A DNA stretch of 64,000 bases from Bordetella parapertussis. GTDB lineage: Bacteria > Acidobacteriota > Terriglobia > Bryobacterales > Bryobacteraceae. Within the stretch, counting starts at the first letter, position 1. Every line of letters starts with the position of its first letter. The stretch lies in contig CALQCC020000001.1 of NCBI GenBank assembly GCA_943328975.2, forward strand, positions 177,556-241,555. Direction: 5' to 3'. Shown one piece after another: positions 1 through 9,272 of this stretch. A program made the position numbers and the translations under genes. The notes beneath the pieces are model-generated. The model saw nothing but the letters and a program-made list of their open reading frames with translations. It was not told the origin of the DNA and did not search any database.

Positions 1-387
1 ATATCCTTGATAGCGCCGCGCGGCTGCGTCCACGGCGGGGATTGAGATGTCGATGCCATGAGATTGCAGTCCGGTCCGAGATGCCAAGGAACCCAAGTAG
101 AACCCGTCGCCGCATCCCGCATCGAGCACCACATCCTCGGGGGAGCCGTGCAACAGTTCTGCGATTCCGTCGAGCAGGGGCGCCGTTACGCCCCTATCGT
201 GCATGCGCCGCCGTGCCGACACCGCGGCCGTTGTATCCCCGGGTTGTTTGGAACGTTTGTCTTGCGGTTGTAAGAGATTGATGTAGCCGCTCTTGGCCAC
301 ATCGAAGGAGTGCCCTTGCGCGCAGATGACGCGTCGTTCCTCGCGAAGCAACGGTAACCGGCAATTACGAACGGTGCACACCAGCAT
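1..387 (-). CDS. RlmA-like 23S rRNA (guanine-N1) methyltransferase, N-terminal part
   Basis: The first 129 codons of a gene that continues beyond the left edge of the window. Read from the ATG at 387, the protein has a zinc-finger-like N-terminus (C4, C9, C22, H26), then the RlmA-type segment HSFDVAKSGYINLL and QDKRSKQPGD, then a SAM-binding motif, LDAGCGDGF, near residue 90. RlmA enzymes methylate N1 of a guanine in 23S rRNA helix 35 using S-adenosylmethionine. The first cysteine pair is spaced CxxxxC, where E. coli RlmA has CxxC. No Shine-Dalgarno is visible; a TAAGCT hexamer lies 8 nt before the start. The family assignment is firm, but the modified base cannot be read from a partial gene. 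Confidence 0.8.
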   Translation of the reverse strand, partial: MLVCTVRNCRLPLLREERRVICAQGHSFDVAKSGYINLLQPQDKRSKQPGDTTAAVSARRRMHDRGVTAPLLDGIAELLHGSPEDVVLDAGCGDGFYLGSLASRTGLQSHGIDISIPAVDAAARRYQGY

Positions 388-395
388 GTGTTTAG

Positions 396-401
396 AGCTT
401 A
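396..401 (-). promoter_or_regulatory. Putative -10 element of leaderless rlmA-like gene
   Basis: TAAGCT on the minus strand, 8 nt before the ATG at 387, with no ribosome binding site between. It fits the TAnnnT-plus-short-spacer pattern seen at several other gene starts in this window. Inference only. Confidence 0.35.
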
Positions 402-426
402 ACAGGGTGGGTAAAAATACTGGGCG

Positions 427-2946
427 CTATTGCTTGGTTGTGCCCGTAAGTACGATCGTATCCGTCCGCTGGACCTGTCGGTTGAGTTGCAGGAGGGACT
501 CTGTCCCGTCATGCAGGAAGAGTTTGGCTTCGTCGGCAGGAACGGGTCGGCTTAGCAGGTAGCCCTGAATGTTATCGCATTTTAAGGCGCGCAGGGTCTC
601 CAGTTGAAGTTCCGTCTCTACACCCTCGGCTACCACTTTCAGTCCCATGCCGTGTGCCAAATCGATGATGGCTTGAATGACGGGAATCGTGCTGGACGCG
701 CCAGCCATGTCCCGCACAAACGAAAGGTCGATCTTCACGCTAGCAACGGGGAGTTTCTGCAGGTAGCTCAACGAGGAATACCCGGTGCCGAAGTCATCGA
801 TCGCCATGGTTACTCCGAGATCCCGCAATTGGTGCAACCGTTCCAGCGATTCGTCCACGTGCTCCATCAGAGTGGTCTCGGTGAGTTCCAGTTCCAGCAT
901 TTCGGGATTCAGGCCGGACTCGGCGAGTGTTTGGCGGACGATCTCTACGAAATTGGCTTCGGCGAGTTGCCGAGCCGAAACGTTCACCGCCATCTTGACG
1001 GGCATGTAGCCCGCCTTCTGCCAAGCGACGCTTTGCCGGCACGCCTCGACCATGGCCCAACTTCCGATGGGTACGATCAAGCTGCTTCCCTCGGCGACGG
1101 GAATAAATTCCGCAGGTGAGACCGAGCCGAACTCCGGGCTGACCCAACGGATCAGCGCCTCCATGCCAACCAGGGAGCGATGAATATCGGTCTGCGGCTG
1201 GTAGTGAAGTTCGAGTTCGTGGTTATGCAGCGCCTGCGACAAACCTGTTTCCATGCTCATTCGCTTTCTGAGCACGGAACCAATTTGCGGTCCGTACAAC
1301 TGCACGCCGTGCCGACCACGGCTTTTGACTTGATAGAGCGCCAAGTCCGCATGCCGGATCAGAGTGGCAGCATCTTGTCCATCGGCGGGATACATACTGA
1401 TGCCGATGCTCGCCGCGATTTGGGCGTCGCGGTCACCCAGGGAAATGGGCTGCAGTAGCTTCTCTAGGATTCGGTGCGCGCCGCGCTCTGCTTCCTCGGC
1501 GCTGGCCACGGAACTCATCACCACGGTGAATTCGTCGCCGCCTACGCGGGCCACCGTATCGCCTTGCCGGATGGAATGCCCCAGTCTTTGTCCCACCGTA
1601 CGCAGCACTGCATCACCGGCACGATGTCCAAATTGATCGTTGACCTGCTTGAACCAATCGAGATCGATCATGAGCACGGCTGCAATCGTCTTGTTGCGTT
1701 CTGCGTCCGCCAGAGTGCTTTCTAGCCGGTCTTGCAGGAGTCGGCGGTTCGGCAATTCCGTCAAAGCGTCGCGCTGTGATTGGAACGCCAGTTTCTCGTA
1801 TAGGTGGCGGTGCTCGATCACGACCGATGCCAGGCGGGTCGCGCTCAACAGGGCCGATGTTTCACCTTGTTCCAACCTGCGGGGGGCGCGGAAATAGACG
1901 TCCACCGTGGCCAGGGCCTGGCCCGCGCTGGAAAATACAGGATGGGACCAGCAGTACAGAAATCCATGTCCTAGTGCCGCGCCGCGCATGCTCTCCCACA
2001 ATGGATCCTTGGCGATATTGGAATAGACCGCTTCGCCGGTCCGCAGTGCGGCCCAGTTAGCGCCCGGTTGCTCCGCCTGGTGGGAATAATAATCTTCCAG
2101 AAAACTTCCGGGAAGCCCCAGACCTATAATTTCCTTCAATTGTTCCTGGTGGAAAAGGGAGACGGCAGCCACCGAACCGGGAAGCTGTTGCTGCACCATC
2201 AAACACAGATGTTCGAGGATTTTAGGCAGCGGCTCGTTCTTGCCAGTCATTTCCAGGACTAAACTGCGATTGGCGTCCAGGCGTGCACTGCGAGCCAACT
2301 GTTCGTTCTTGTCCCGTTCTTGATTCCGTTCAGTCCGGCTGCCGAGCAACGCCCAGGCAAAGGTTCCCAGCGTGGTGAGTAGTAGGACCAATTCGATGAT
2401 CAGGCGGTAGAGCGTGTTTTCTACCAGCGTTGCTTGGGAGCGGGCATGATCCGCCAAGTGATGCCGGATCTTCTGCAACGCCGATGCGGCAGCTTCAAAG
2501 GATTGGGTCGCAAGTTTCGTGTCCAGTTGCGTGGCTTCGACCGCCCGGCCTTCCAGGATGGCCGAAATCAGGCCGTCGCGAGCTTTCAGGTACTCCTGCC
2601 ACCGCCGGAGGAATTCATCACTCCCGCGCACTGCTTCGTCCGTCAGGGCCAGGGCCTGGAACGCGGCCAAGTGGGCCTGGACCTCGCCGTCTGCCTCGCG
2701 AGCTTTCTGGATGTAAGGTAACTGCTGGTGGGGGTCCGCCGTGGTCATGGCATACGCAAATTGCCAGCGGCTTTCCTGCATGAAATACTGCATGTCGTCC
2801 TGCGCCGAGGATGCGGACATGACCTGCGTTCGCATTCCGCGTACCACCGTAACCGCGTTGCGGATGCCAATACCGGAAACGATGACGCCTAAGGATGCCA
2901 AAAGGCCAAGCAACGGTAGGTATTTTACGCTTCTTGGGTTTCGCAT
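427..2946 (-). CDS. Membrane-bound GGDEF-EAL c-di-GMP regulator with GAF domain
   Basis: An 839-residue protein. A first membrane helix (about residues 8-30) and a second (about 178-200) enclose a helical, probably periplasmic sensor region. A GAF-like segment (about 225-375), a diguanylate cyclase domain and an EAL phosphodiesterase domain follow. The cyclase signature GGDEF is intact at 469-473, and an RxxD inhibitory site (RQGD, 460-463) sits exactly five residues upstream. The EAL domain keeps EAL (596-598), NVSARQL, ELTET, the DDFGTGYSS loop and EGVE. Both activities therefore look possible, which is typical of proteins that are switched between synthesis and breakdown of cyclic di-GMP. 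It is a single gene, and its neighbour ApbE is divergent. The signal sensed is unknown. Confidence 0.9.
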   Translation of the reverse strand: MRNPRSVKYLPLLGLLASLGVIVSGIGIRNAVTVVRGMRTQVMSASSAQDDMQYFMQESRWQFAYAMTTADPHQQLPYIQKAREADGEVQAHLAAFQALALTDEAVRGSDEFLRRWQEYLKARDGLISAILEGRAVEATQLDTKLATQSFEAAASALQKIRHHLADHARSQATLVENTLYRLIIELVLLLTTLGTFAWALLGSRTERNQERDKNEQLARSARLDANRSLVLEMTGKNEPLPKILEHLCLMVQQQLPGSVAAVSLFHQEQLKEIIGLGLPGSFLEDYYSHQAEQPGANWAALRTGEAVYSNIAKDPLWESMRGAALGHGFLYCWSHPVFSSAGQALATVDVYFRAPRRLEQGETSALLSATRLASVVIEHRHLYEKLAFQSQRDALTELPNRRLLQDRLESTLADAERNKTIAAVLMIDLDWFKQVNDQFGHRAGDAVLRTVGQRLGHSIRQGDTVARVGGDEFTVVMSSVASAEEAERGAHRILEKLLQPISLGDRDAQIAASIGISMYPADGQDAATLIRHADLALYQVKSRGRHGVQLYGPQIGSVLRKRMSMETGLSQALHNHELELHYQPQTDIHRSLVGMEALIRWVSPEFGSVSPAEFIPVAEGSSLIVPIGSWAMVEACRQSVAWQKAGYMPVKMAVNVSARQLAEANFVEIVRQTLAESGLNPEMLELELTETTLMEHVDESLERLHQLRDLGVTMAIDDFGTGYSSLSYLQKLPVASVKIDLSFVRDMAGASSTIPVIQAIIDLAHGMGLKVVAEGVETELQLETLRALKCDNIQGYLLSRPVPADEAKLFLHDGTESLLQLNRQVQRTDTIVLTGTTKQ

Positions 2947-3119
2947 CTTAAGCTAATCGCCGCCGCCGTGGGGAGCGAGTCCTGCCCGGGACCATGAACA
3001 CGGATGCTCCTCTCTATAGGTGTTCGGCTATCCTGGCGGACTCCTGTAGACCGGGAGCGGTCGAATGTCGTAACCCAGCACTAAGGCTTCCGCGTCTTAC
3101 TGATCAGGGCGACGCATTC

Positions 3120-4493
3120 TTGGAAAAAAACACGCAATTCACTCGGCGCGGCTGGCTAGCACTCTCTTTTGCGTCGACAATTCCGGCATTCGGTTGGACG
3201 AAGAGGGATTTCGCCTTTCGGCACGATTTCATATTGGGGACGTCGCTGGACTTGACGGTGAGCGGAACGTCCGCGGACGACGCCAAAGCTGCCGAGAGCG
3301 CCGCGCTTTCCACAGTGCAGCGCCTGAGCGAGATCCTGGATACCCGAAATCCGTCCAGCGAAATCAGTCGCTTGGGCATTCACGGTGCTGCGGTCAGGTC
3401 CGCGGACTTGGAACGGGTAATCGCAGCCTACAGGGACTGGGAGTCACATACCGGCGGCGTTATTCGCGCCGAGTGGAACGGCGCGGTCAACGTTGACGCA
3501 CTGGGCAAGGCTTATATTGTGGATCGGGCAGCTGAGGCTGCGCGTGCGGCCGCTCCTTGGGCCCGCGGGTTGATGCTGGATATCGGCGGCGACGTGCGCG
3601 TGTTCGGACAAATAGATCTGGGGATTGCCGACCCCGCGAATCCTTTTGATAATGCTGCTCCGCTGACGGGCGTTCGGATCGCGGATCGCGCCATGGCCAC
3701 CAGCGGGAGTTACGCTCGCGGGGCGCACATTGTGGACCCGCGGACGGGCTTGAGCGCCTCCGGTTCTGCCGCCGCTTCGGTGATTGCCACCGATTGCGTC
3801 GCGGCGAATGCTCTTTCCACGGCGCTGTGTGTGCTCTCGCCGGAAGAAGGCCTACGCTTACTCGAAGAAACTCGCAATGCGGAAGGCCTGGTGGTCACTC
3901 GCGCCGGCGGAGTTTTACGCAGCAGCGGATTCCGCGGTTATGAGCTGCCGTCCATGCGTCGGGTGGCGTATGCAGGTTGGGCCAACGGATCTCAGGTATC
4001 CATCTCTCTTACCCTGGTCGACCCAGCTCCCGCAGGCGGCGGCCCGGGTGGCGGAGGCTTCGGCGGTCGCGGTCGTGGGGGCGGAGGCTTCGGTCGGCAA
4101 CGGCGGCCATATGTCGCGGTATGGGCCGAAGACGCCAGCGGCAAAGTAGTCAAGAACATTGCACTCTGGGCGTCGAAGCCTCGTTGGCTGCCGGAACTCC
4201 ATACATGGTGGAGCAAGAATGGATCCGCAGCTCGGCAGATCAGCCAGATGGCGCGGGCTACGCGTGGCGGAGGTCAGTACAACCTCGAGTGGAACGGCAT
4301 GAGCGATAGCGGCGCACCGGTCCCGGCAGGTGTTTATCGGATTTGGATTGAGACCAATCGTGAGCACGGCAGTCACTATCAGGAAAGCGTGACGATTGAC
4401 TGTACCGGGAAAGCGGCATCTGCGACCACCAAGGCCACCCCGGAATTTGAGGGCGTCAAAGTGGAATTCGGTCCGGCGACAGGGGCGGTGTAG
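3120..4493 (+). CDS. ApbE-like FAD:protein FMN transferase fused to DUF2271 domain
   Basis: A TTG at 3120 is preferred. It places a Tat-like signal (TRRGWLALSFAST) at the very N-terminus, whereas the frame from the ATG at 2994 adds 42 unconvincing residues. The first two thirds are ApbE-like (VDALGKAYIVDRA, LDIGGDVRVFG, ATSGSYARG, HIVDPRTG). This family attaches FMN covalently to threonines of exported flavoproteins. A very glycine-rich linker (about 4033-4098) joins it to a DUF2271-like beta domain (WNGMSDSGAPVPAGVYRIWIE). Near the usual metal-site region the sequence is ANALSTAL, with Asn where many ApbE proteins have Asp. A PepSY-type membrane protein follows 5 nt after the stop, which suggests a flavin electron-transfer unit at the membrane. 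Confidence 0.82.
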   Translation: MEKNTQFTRRGWLALSFASTIPAFGWTKRDFAFRHDFILGTSLDLTVSGTSADDAKAAESAALSTVQRLSEILDTRNPSSEISRLGIHGAAVRSADLERVIAAYRDWESHTGGVIRAEWNGAVNVDALGKAYIVDRAAEAARAAAPWARGLMLDIGGDVRVFGQIDLGIADPANPFDNAAPLTGVRIADRAMATSGSYARGAHIVDPRTGLSASGSAAASVIATDCVAANALSTALCVLSPEEGLRLLEETRNAEGLVVTRAGGVLRSSGFRGYELPSMRRVAYAGWANGSQVSISLTLVDPAPAGGGPGGGGFGGRGRGGGGFGRQRRPYVAVWAEDASGKVVKNIALWASKPRWLPELHTWWSKNGSAARQISQMARATRGGGQYNLEWNGMSDSGAPVPAGVYRIWIETNREHGSHYQESVTIDCTGKAASATTKATPEFEGVKVEFGPATGAV

Positions 4494-4498
4494 AGCGC

Positions 4499-5140
4499 GT
4501 GCCGACTGAAGTCTTGCCAGATCCTCGTAACGTTAAGAACCGTCCCGCGCATTGGAGCATTCACTTCAAACGCGAGGCGCTCAAGTGGTCACGGACGCTG
4601 CACATCTATCTGTCGCTGTCCGCGTTCGCGATGTTGCTCTTCTTCGCGGCAACCGGGGTGATGCTGACGCATGACTCCTTTGGGCTCGATCAAGTGCAGG
4701 CGACATCGCAACAAGGTAAGTTGAGCCCCGATATTGCCAAAGCCGGGCAGGAAGCCGCAGTGGTGGCGGCGGCGCGTACTGCATTTGGCATCAGCATCCC
4801 GTTGACGAATTTCAACCCCAGTGACGACGAAATCGAGATCGCATTTGCCGGACCTTCCAAGCGTGCCCAAGTGTTCGTGCAGCGTGCCACAGGCGAAGCC
4901 GAAGCCACGTTCGAATCCCGAGGCTTCGTGGGACTTATGGCGGACCTACATAGAGGCGCGGAAACCGGCTGGGTATGGCGCGGCGTGCTGGACGTGGTCT
5001 CCGTATGGATCGCGCTCAGTTCCATCACGGGTTTCATCATGCTGCTGGCCTTGCCGAAGCGCCGAGCCCTGGGCCTGGTCATCACTGTCGTCGGAACTTT
5101 GTTGACGCTGGCCGCTTACGTAGTCTACGTGCCCCGGTAG
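4499..5140 (+). CDS. PepSY-associated membrane protein
   Basis: 213 residues from a GTG start just after the ApbE-DUF2271 stop, so almost certainly co-transcribed with it. It has one membrane helix after the signature LKWSRTLHIYLSLS (about residues 28-55), a soluble periplasmic PepSY-like segment (about 65-145), and two further helices (about 160-183 and 190-210). PepSY-associated membrane proteins often accompany ApbE and act in transmembrane electron transfer to flavin domains. Histidines that could bind haem are present at LHIYLS, LTHDS and DLHRG. The electron donor and acceptor are unknown, and this role is inferred from family and neighbour. Confidence 0.72.
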   Translation: MPTEVLPDPRNVKNRPAHWSIHFKREALKWSRTLHIYLSLSAFAMLLFFAATGVMLTHDSFGLDQVQATSQQGKLSPDIAKAGQEAAVVAAARTAFGISIPLTNFNPSDDEIEIAFAGPSKRAQVFVQRATGEAEATFESRGFVGLMADLHRGAETGWVWRGVLDVVSVWIALSSITGFIMLLALPKRRALGLVITVVGTLLTLAAYVVYVPR

Positions 5141-5170
5141 AATTGGCCGCTCCCTAAGGCTCCGTGCGAC

Positions 5171-5176
5171 CATAAT
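5171..5176 (+). promoter_or_regulatory. Putative -10 element of leaderless iron-alcohol-dehydrogenase operon
   Basis: CATAAT lies 6 nt before the ATG at 5183 and no Shine-Dalgarno is present, which suggests transcription starts at or next to the start codon. Pattern-based inference. Confidence 0.4.
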
Positions 5177-5182
5177 AAGTCG

Positions 5183-6472
5183 ATGCCGGAATTCCCTCAA
5201 GAAATCGCATTTGAAATGGCCGCTTCCAGCGTCCGCTTCGGGGCGGGAGTCACGCGAGAAGTCGGAATGGACTTGGCTGACCTCGGTGCGAAACGCGTAT
5301 TGGTTTTGACCGATCCGGTGATGGCGCAACTGCGACCCGTCGCCGTGGCCATGGAATCGCTGCGCGCAAATGGAATCGAGGCGGTACTCTACTCACGCGT
5401 TCGCGTCGAGCCGACCGATGAATCGTTTCAAGACGCCATCGCGTTCGCGCGTGACGGAGGCTTCGACGCCTTCGTGGCCGTGGGCGGCGGCTCGACCATC
5501 GACACGGCGAAGGCCGTTAATCTCTATGTAACGTATCCGCCCGAAGATTTTCTAGACTATGTGAACACTCCCATCGGACGTGGGGTGCCGGTGCCAGGTC
5601 CATTGAAGCCGCTGATCGCCATTCCCACCACAGCGGGGACGGGAAGTGAGACCACCGGCGTTAGCATTTTCGATTACATCAAGATGCAGGCGAAGACCGG
5701 CATCGCCCATCGACGGCTCAAGCCCACGCTTGGATTGTTGGATCCTGAGAATACCCGCACCATGCCCGCGCAGGTAGCGGCGTCGAGCGGCCTCGACATC
5801 CTTAGCCACGCCATCGAGTCTTACACAGCGCTCCCGTACTCTGAACGGGCGCTGCCGGCAAAACCGTTGCTGCGGCCTTCGTATCAGGGCTCCAATCCCA
5901 TTAGCGATGTGTGGTCCCTGCAAGCGTTGCGCATGGTCTCGAAGTACCTGGTGCGCGCAGTGGAAGATCCTGCTGACGACGAAGCCCGGTCGGCGATGCT
6001 GCTTGCGGCTTCCTATGCGGGCGTCGGCTTCGGCAACGCTGGCGTGCATCTTCCCCACGGGATGTCGTACCCAGTGTCCGGACATGTGCGGTCGTACAAG
6101 GCGCCTGGCTACGCGACGGATCATGCGTTGGTCCCGCACGGCATTTCGGTGATTCTGAACGCGCCAGCCGTATTTCGTTACACCGCCAGTGCGCGGCCGG
6201 ACCGGCATCTGGAAGCAGCGGAAGCCTTGGGTGCTGATAGCAGTCGCGTCAGTAATGGCGATGCTGGCAAGATTCTCTCGGATCGCATTACGTGGTTCAT
6301 GCAGCGTCTCAAAGTACCCAACGGACTGCGAGCCGTGGGCTACTCGACCTCGGACATCCCGGCGTTGGTCGAAGGTACGCTGCCACAACATAGAGTAACC
6401 AAATTGTCTCCGCGACCGGCGGGTCCAGAGGAATTGGCAAGGATATTTGAGGAGGCCCTAATCGGATGGTAA
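5183..6472 (+). CDS. Iron-containing alcohol dehydrogenase (hydroxyacid-oxoacid transhydrogenase-like)
   Basis: 429 residues, full length for the family. The nucleotide-binding motif [15 protein letters not shown] (about 101-115) and [13 protein letters not shown] (about 148-160) are intact. Metal ligands fit D205, H209, H292 and a histidine of ATDHALVPH. The N-terminus ([12 protein letters not shown]) and the proline-rich PVPGPLKP insert resemble the ADHFE1/HOT subgroup, which transfers hydride between 4-hydroxybutyrate and 2-oxoglutarate; the substrate is an inference. Its last 7 nt overlap the methylmalonate-semialdehyde dehydrogenase gene, so the two are translationally linked and probably belong to one catabolic route for small acids or semialdehydes. 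Confidence 0.85.
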   Translation: MPEFPQEIAFEMAASSVRFGAGVTREVGMDLADLGAKRVLVLTDPVMAQLRPVAVAMESLRANGIEAVLYSRVRVEPTDESFQDAIAFARDGGFDAFVAVGGGSTIDTAKAVNLYVTYPPEDFLDYVNTPIGRGVPVPGPLKPLIAIPTTAGTGSETTGVSIFDYIKMQAKTGIAHRRLKPTLGLLDPENTRTMPAQVAASSGLDILSHAIESYTALPYSERALPAKPLLRPSYQGSNPISDVWSLQALRMVSKYLVRAVEDPADDEARSAMLLAASYAGVGFGNAGVHLPHGMSYPVSGHVRSYKAPGYATDHALVPHGISVILNAPAVFRYTASARPDRHLEAAEALGADSSRVSNGDAGKILSDRITWFMQRLKVPNGLRAVGYSTSDIPALVEGTLPQHRVTKLSPRPAGPEELARIFEEALIGW

Positions 6473-7923
6473 GCGGTGGCGTGAAGAGTGTTTCGTTCTA
6501 TGTGAACGGTGAGTGGGCGAAACCGGCTGGGCGGGCGACCTTGCCTGTCACCAACCCTGCCACTGGAGAAGTGCTGGCCGAAGTTCCGCTGGCCACCGCC
6601 GCCGACGTCGATCATGCCGTCGAAACCGCGCACGCAGGTTACCTGAAGTGGCGCGACGTTCCAGTAGTGGATCGCGTGCAGGTGCTGTATCGCTACAAGA
6701 CGCTGCTCGAAGCGCATCATGCCGATCTCGCGGCCATGCTCACCGCCGAGAATGGCAAGACCCTCGACGACGCCAAGGCTGAGGTTCGGCGCGGCATCCA
6801 GATGGTGGAAGTCGCGTGTGGAATGCCGAGCCTGATGATGGGCGATTCGTTGAACGACGTCGCGGCCGGCATCGATTGCAAGACCATTCGCCAGCCTCTC
6901 GGCGTGTGCGTGGGAATCACGCCGTTCAATTTTCCCGCAATGGTTCCGATGTGGATGTATCCCTTTGCTATCGCGTGCGGCAATGCGTTCATTCTCAAGC
7001 CCAGTGAACGGGTGCCGCTCACTCCCAGCTTCGCGATCGACTTGCTCCACGAAGCCGGTCTTCCTGCGGGCGTAATGACGTTGTTGCACGGCGACAAGAT
7101 GGCCGTGGACGCGATGCTGCATCATCCGTTTGTGAAGGCCGTATCCTTCGTCGGCTCCACGCCGGTGGCTAAATACATCTATTCGAGCGCCGCGACCGAA
7201 GGCAAGCGAGTTCAAGCACTGGGCGGAGCCAAGAACCACTTAGTGGTGATGGCGGATGCCGACGTTCCGAAAACGGTAGAAGCGATCATCGGTTCTGCAT
7301 TCGGTGCGGCCGGTGAACGTTGCTTGGCCGGTAGCGTACTGGTGTTGGTCGGAGACGCCGCTGAGCCAGTGCTTGATGCTCTAGTCGCGCGCGTACGTGG
7401 CATGTCGGTGGGCGATGGTTCGCGTTCTGGCACGGAGATGGGTCCGTTGATCACCACCGAACACGCGGGCCGGGTTGCCGGGCACATTCAGCGCGGGATC
7501 TCCGAAGGCGCGGTGGCGTTGACCGATGGCCGATCGCTGCGGAATTCGATGGGAGGATACTTCGTCGGTCCCACGATCCTCGATCATGCCCACGCCAACA
7601 TGAGCATTGCCTGCGACGAGATCTTCGGACCGGTGTTAACGGTTCTGCGCGTGGCGACTCTTGAAGAAGCCATCGAGACAGTGAACCGTTCCCGCTACGG
7701 CAACGCCTCTTCGATCTTTACCGCCAGCGGCGGGGCAGCGCGCGAGTACACTTCGCGCGTCGAAGCCGGAATGGTCGGCGTCAATATCGGCGTCGCCGCG
7801 CCCATGGCGTTTTTCCCGTTCGCCGGATGGAAGCAGAGCTTCTTCGGCGACCTCCATGCGCACGGGAAAGACGCAGTCTCCTTCTACACAGAGCAGAAGG
7901 TTATCATGAGTCGTTGGTTCTAG
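6466..7923 (+). CDS. mmsA: Methylmalonate-semialdehyde dehydrogenase (CoA-acylating)
   Basis: 485 residues of the aldehyde dehydrogenase superfamily, MmsA branch. The [16 protein letters not shown] segment (about 151-166), the cofactor-binding lysine of [16 protein letters not shown] (252-258) and the catalytic cysteine C286 in GERCLAGS are all present. The enzyme oxidises methylmalonate or malonate semialdehyde to propionyl- or acetyl-CoA with NAD and CoA, in valine, beta-alanine, thymine or inositol breakdown. Its ATG overlaps the end of the iron alcohol dehydrogenase. Its TAG stop shares the tetranucleotide CTAG with the stop of the convergent MetE-like gene. Confidence 0.88.
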   Translation: MVSGGVKSVSFYVNGEWAKPAGRATLPVTNPATGEVLAEVPLATAADVDHAVETAHAGYLKWRDVPVVDRVQVLYRYKTLLEAHHADLAAMLTAENGKTLDDAKAEVRRGIQMVEVACGMPSLMMGDSLNDVAAGIDCKTIRQPLGVCVGITPFNFPAMVPMWMYPFAIACGNAFILKPSERVPLTPSFAIDLLHEAGLPAGVMTLLHGDKMAVDAMLHHPFVKAVSFVGSTPVAKYIYSSAATEGKRVQALGGAKNHLVVMADADVPKTVEAIIGSAFGAAGERCLAGSVLVLVGDAAEPVLDALVARVRGMSVGDGSRSGTEMGPLITTEHAGRVAGHIQRGISEGAVALTDGRSLRNSMGGYFVGPTILDHAHANMSIACDEIFGPVLTVLRVATLEEAIETVNRSRYGNASSIFTASGGAAREYTSRVEAGMVGVNIGVAAPMAFFPFAGWKQSFFGDLHAHGKDAVSFYTEQKVIMSRWF

Positions 7924-8969
7924 GCCTCGAGTCCGGCGAGCCGTAGTTCCTGACGGACGATCGCAGCTCCGTCGACCATCGCCTTCATTTTGCCGAATGC
8001 AGCAGCGTGGGGGAGATACTTCAGGCCGCAATCCGGAGCGATGATCAACCGCTCTGCATCCACATGCGGTAACGCCCGTCGGATACGCGCAGCGACTTCT
8101 TCCGGAGTCTCCACAATGTGCGTCGACAAGTCCAGCACGCCGAGGATGATCGTCTTCTGCGGAAGCTTCTTCAGCACCGAGCAGTCCAAGCCCGACTGCG
8201 CCGTCTCAATCGAAACCTGATTGGCCGAGGTTTCCGCGAGCTCCGGCAGGAATGAGTATCCCTCTGGCCGCCCCGCCACCAACGCTCCATAGCCGAAGCA
8301 AATGTGCACCGCCGTCGTCCCCGTCACGCCTTCCAGCGCGCGATTCAGCGCCGTCACGCCATACTGACGTGCTTTCTCCGGCATCGCCTGCATCCACGGC
8401 TCGTCGATCTGCACCACGTCCGCGCCCGCGTCGAACAGATCCTGAATTTCTTCGTTCACCGCTGCGGCATAAGCCAGCGCCAATTGCTCTTCGTCTTTGT
8501 AGAAGTCGTCCACCGCTTGCTGCGTCATCGTGAACGGACCAGGCACTGTGATCTTGATCATCCGGTCCGTGTTCGCGCGCAGGAATTGCACATCACGCAC
8601 CTGCACCGCATGCCGACGACGGATCTTGCCCTTCACGCGCGGCACCAGGATCTTCTTCCCGCTGCGGCTCATGATCTCGGCTGGATTGTCCAGATCCAAG
8701 CCATCCAGCGCCGTGGCGAAGCGATTCGAGTAGCTCTCGCGTCGCACCTCGCCGTCGGTCAGGATGTCGAGTCCCGCACGTTCCTGGTCCCGGATCGCCA
8801 GCAACGTCGCGTCGTCTTGGGCTTGTTCCAGCCACTGCTCGTCCACGCGCCATAAATCGGCCGCGCGCACACGCGGAGGCATCTGCTTGCCTAGCTTGTC
8901 TCGATTGATCAGCCAGTCCGGCTGTGTGTAAGAACCGACTAAGGTTGTTGGAAGGAGAGTGTTGCCCAT
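7920..8969 (-). CDS. MetE-like cobalamin-independent methionine synthase family protein
   Basis: 349 residues, matching only the C-terminal catalytic barrel of MetE; the N-terminal half is absent. The zinc-site residues are all there: H222 and C224 (VHICFG), E255 (SIETAQ) and C314 (APDCGLKYL). IDEPW occurs at about 188-192. Such short MetE homologues, called core-MetE or UROD/MetE-like, can methylate homocysteine with a donor other than methyltetrahydrofolate polyglutamate, or act in other methyl or C-S chemistry. No Shine-Dalgarno is seen; TACCCT lies 7 nt before the ATG. It converges on mmsA with overlapping stop codons. Confidence 0.8.
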   Translation of the reverse strand: MGNTLLPTTLVGSYTQPDWLINRDKLGKQMPPRVRAADLWRVDEQWLEQAQDDATLLAIRDQERAGLDILTDGEVRRESYSNRFATALDGLDLDNPAEIMSRSGKKILVPRVKGKIRRRHAVQVRDVQFLRANTDRMIKITVPGPFTMTQQAVDDFYKDEEQLALAYAAAVNEEIQDLFDAGADVVQIDEPWMQAMPEKARQYGVTALNRALEGVTGTTAVHICFGYGALVAGRPEGYSFLPELAETSANQVSIETAQSGLDCSVLKKLPQKTIILGVLDLSTHIVETPEEVAARIRRALPHVDAERLIIAPDCGLKYLPHAAAFGKMKAMVDGAAIVRQELRLAGLEA

Positions 8970-8976
8970 TCATAAG

Positions 8977-8982
8977 AGGGTA
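8977..8982 (-). promoter_or_regulatory. Putative -10 element of leaderless MetE-like gene
   Basis: TACCCT on the minus strand, 7 nt before the ATG at 8969, with no ribosome binding site between. Inference from the pattern repeated in the window. Confidence 0.4.
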
Positions 8983-9041
8983 CTCTTTTTTGCGGACCGT
9001 TCGTCGCATCCGGCAGCGCTGTGCAAAACTACGACTTGAGC

Positions 9042-9272
9042 ATGCCGCCGTCTCCCATCCTGATCACTGAACTTGCGAATGCCCGGATGCCCTTCGGTAA
9101 ATACAAGGGCCGTTATCTTGGCGATTTGCCGGATGCCTACTATGTCTGGTTCAAACGTCAGGGTTTCCCGGAGGGCAAGCTGGGCGAGATGCTGGCGGCG
9201 ATGGCGGAACTGAAGGCGAATGGACTGGAGAAGCTCCTGGTCCCCCTGCGGAAGCCATCAGCGATAGAGTGA
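9042..9272 (+). CDS. DUF3820-family small protein
   Basis: 76 residues from the ATG at 9042; an in-frame GTG at 9021 is an alternative. The signature MPFGKYKGRYLGDLPDAYYVWF and the following GFPEGKLGEML match DUF3820, a small family of unknown biochemical function (older annotation: putative quorum-sensing-regulated virulence factor). It has no signal peptide or membrane segment. The last 15 nt overlap the end of the convergent racemase-like gene. The family match is clear; the role is unknown. Confidence 0.78.
   Translation: MPPSPILITELANARMPFGKYKGRYLGDLPDAYYVWFKRQGFPEGKLGEMLAAMAELKANGLEKLLVPLRKPSAIE

Noticed and set aside
4033..4098. Glycine-rich stretch in the ApbE-DUF2271 gene as a frameshift or repeat artefact
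   Set aside because: The frame stays open and protein-like on both sides, and the two domains are known to occur as a fusion, so a flexible linker is the simplest explanation.
5552..6391. 279-codon ORF antisense to the iron alcohol dehydrogenase
   Set aside because: High-G/C shadow frame, rich in Arg and His with no family match, opposite a clear enzyme gene.
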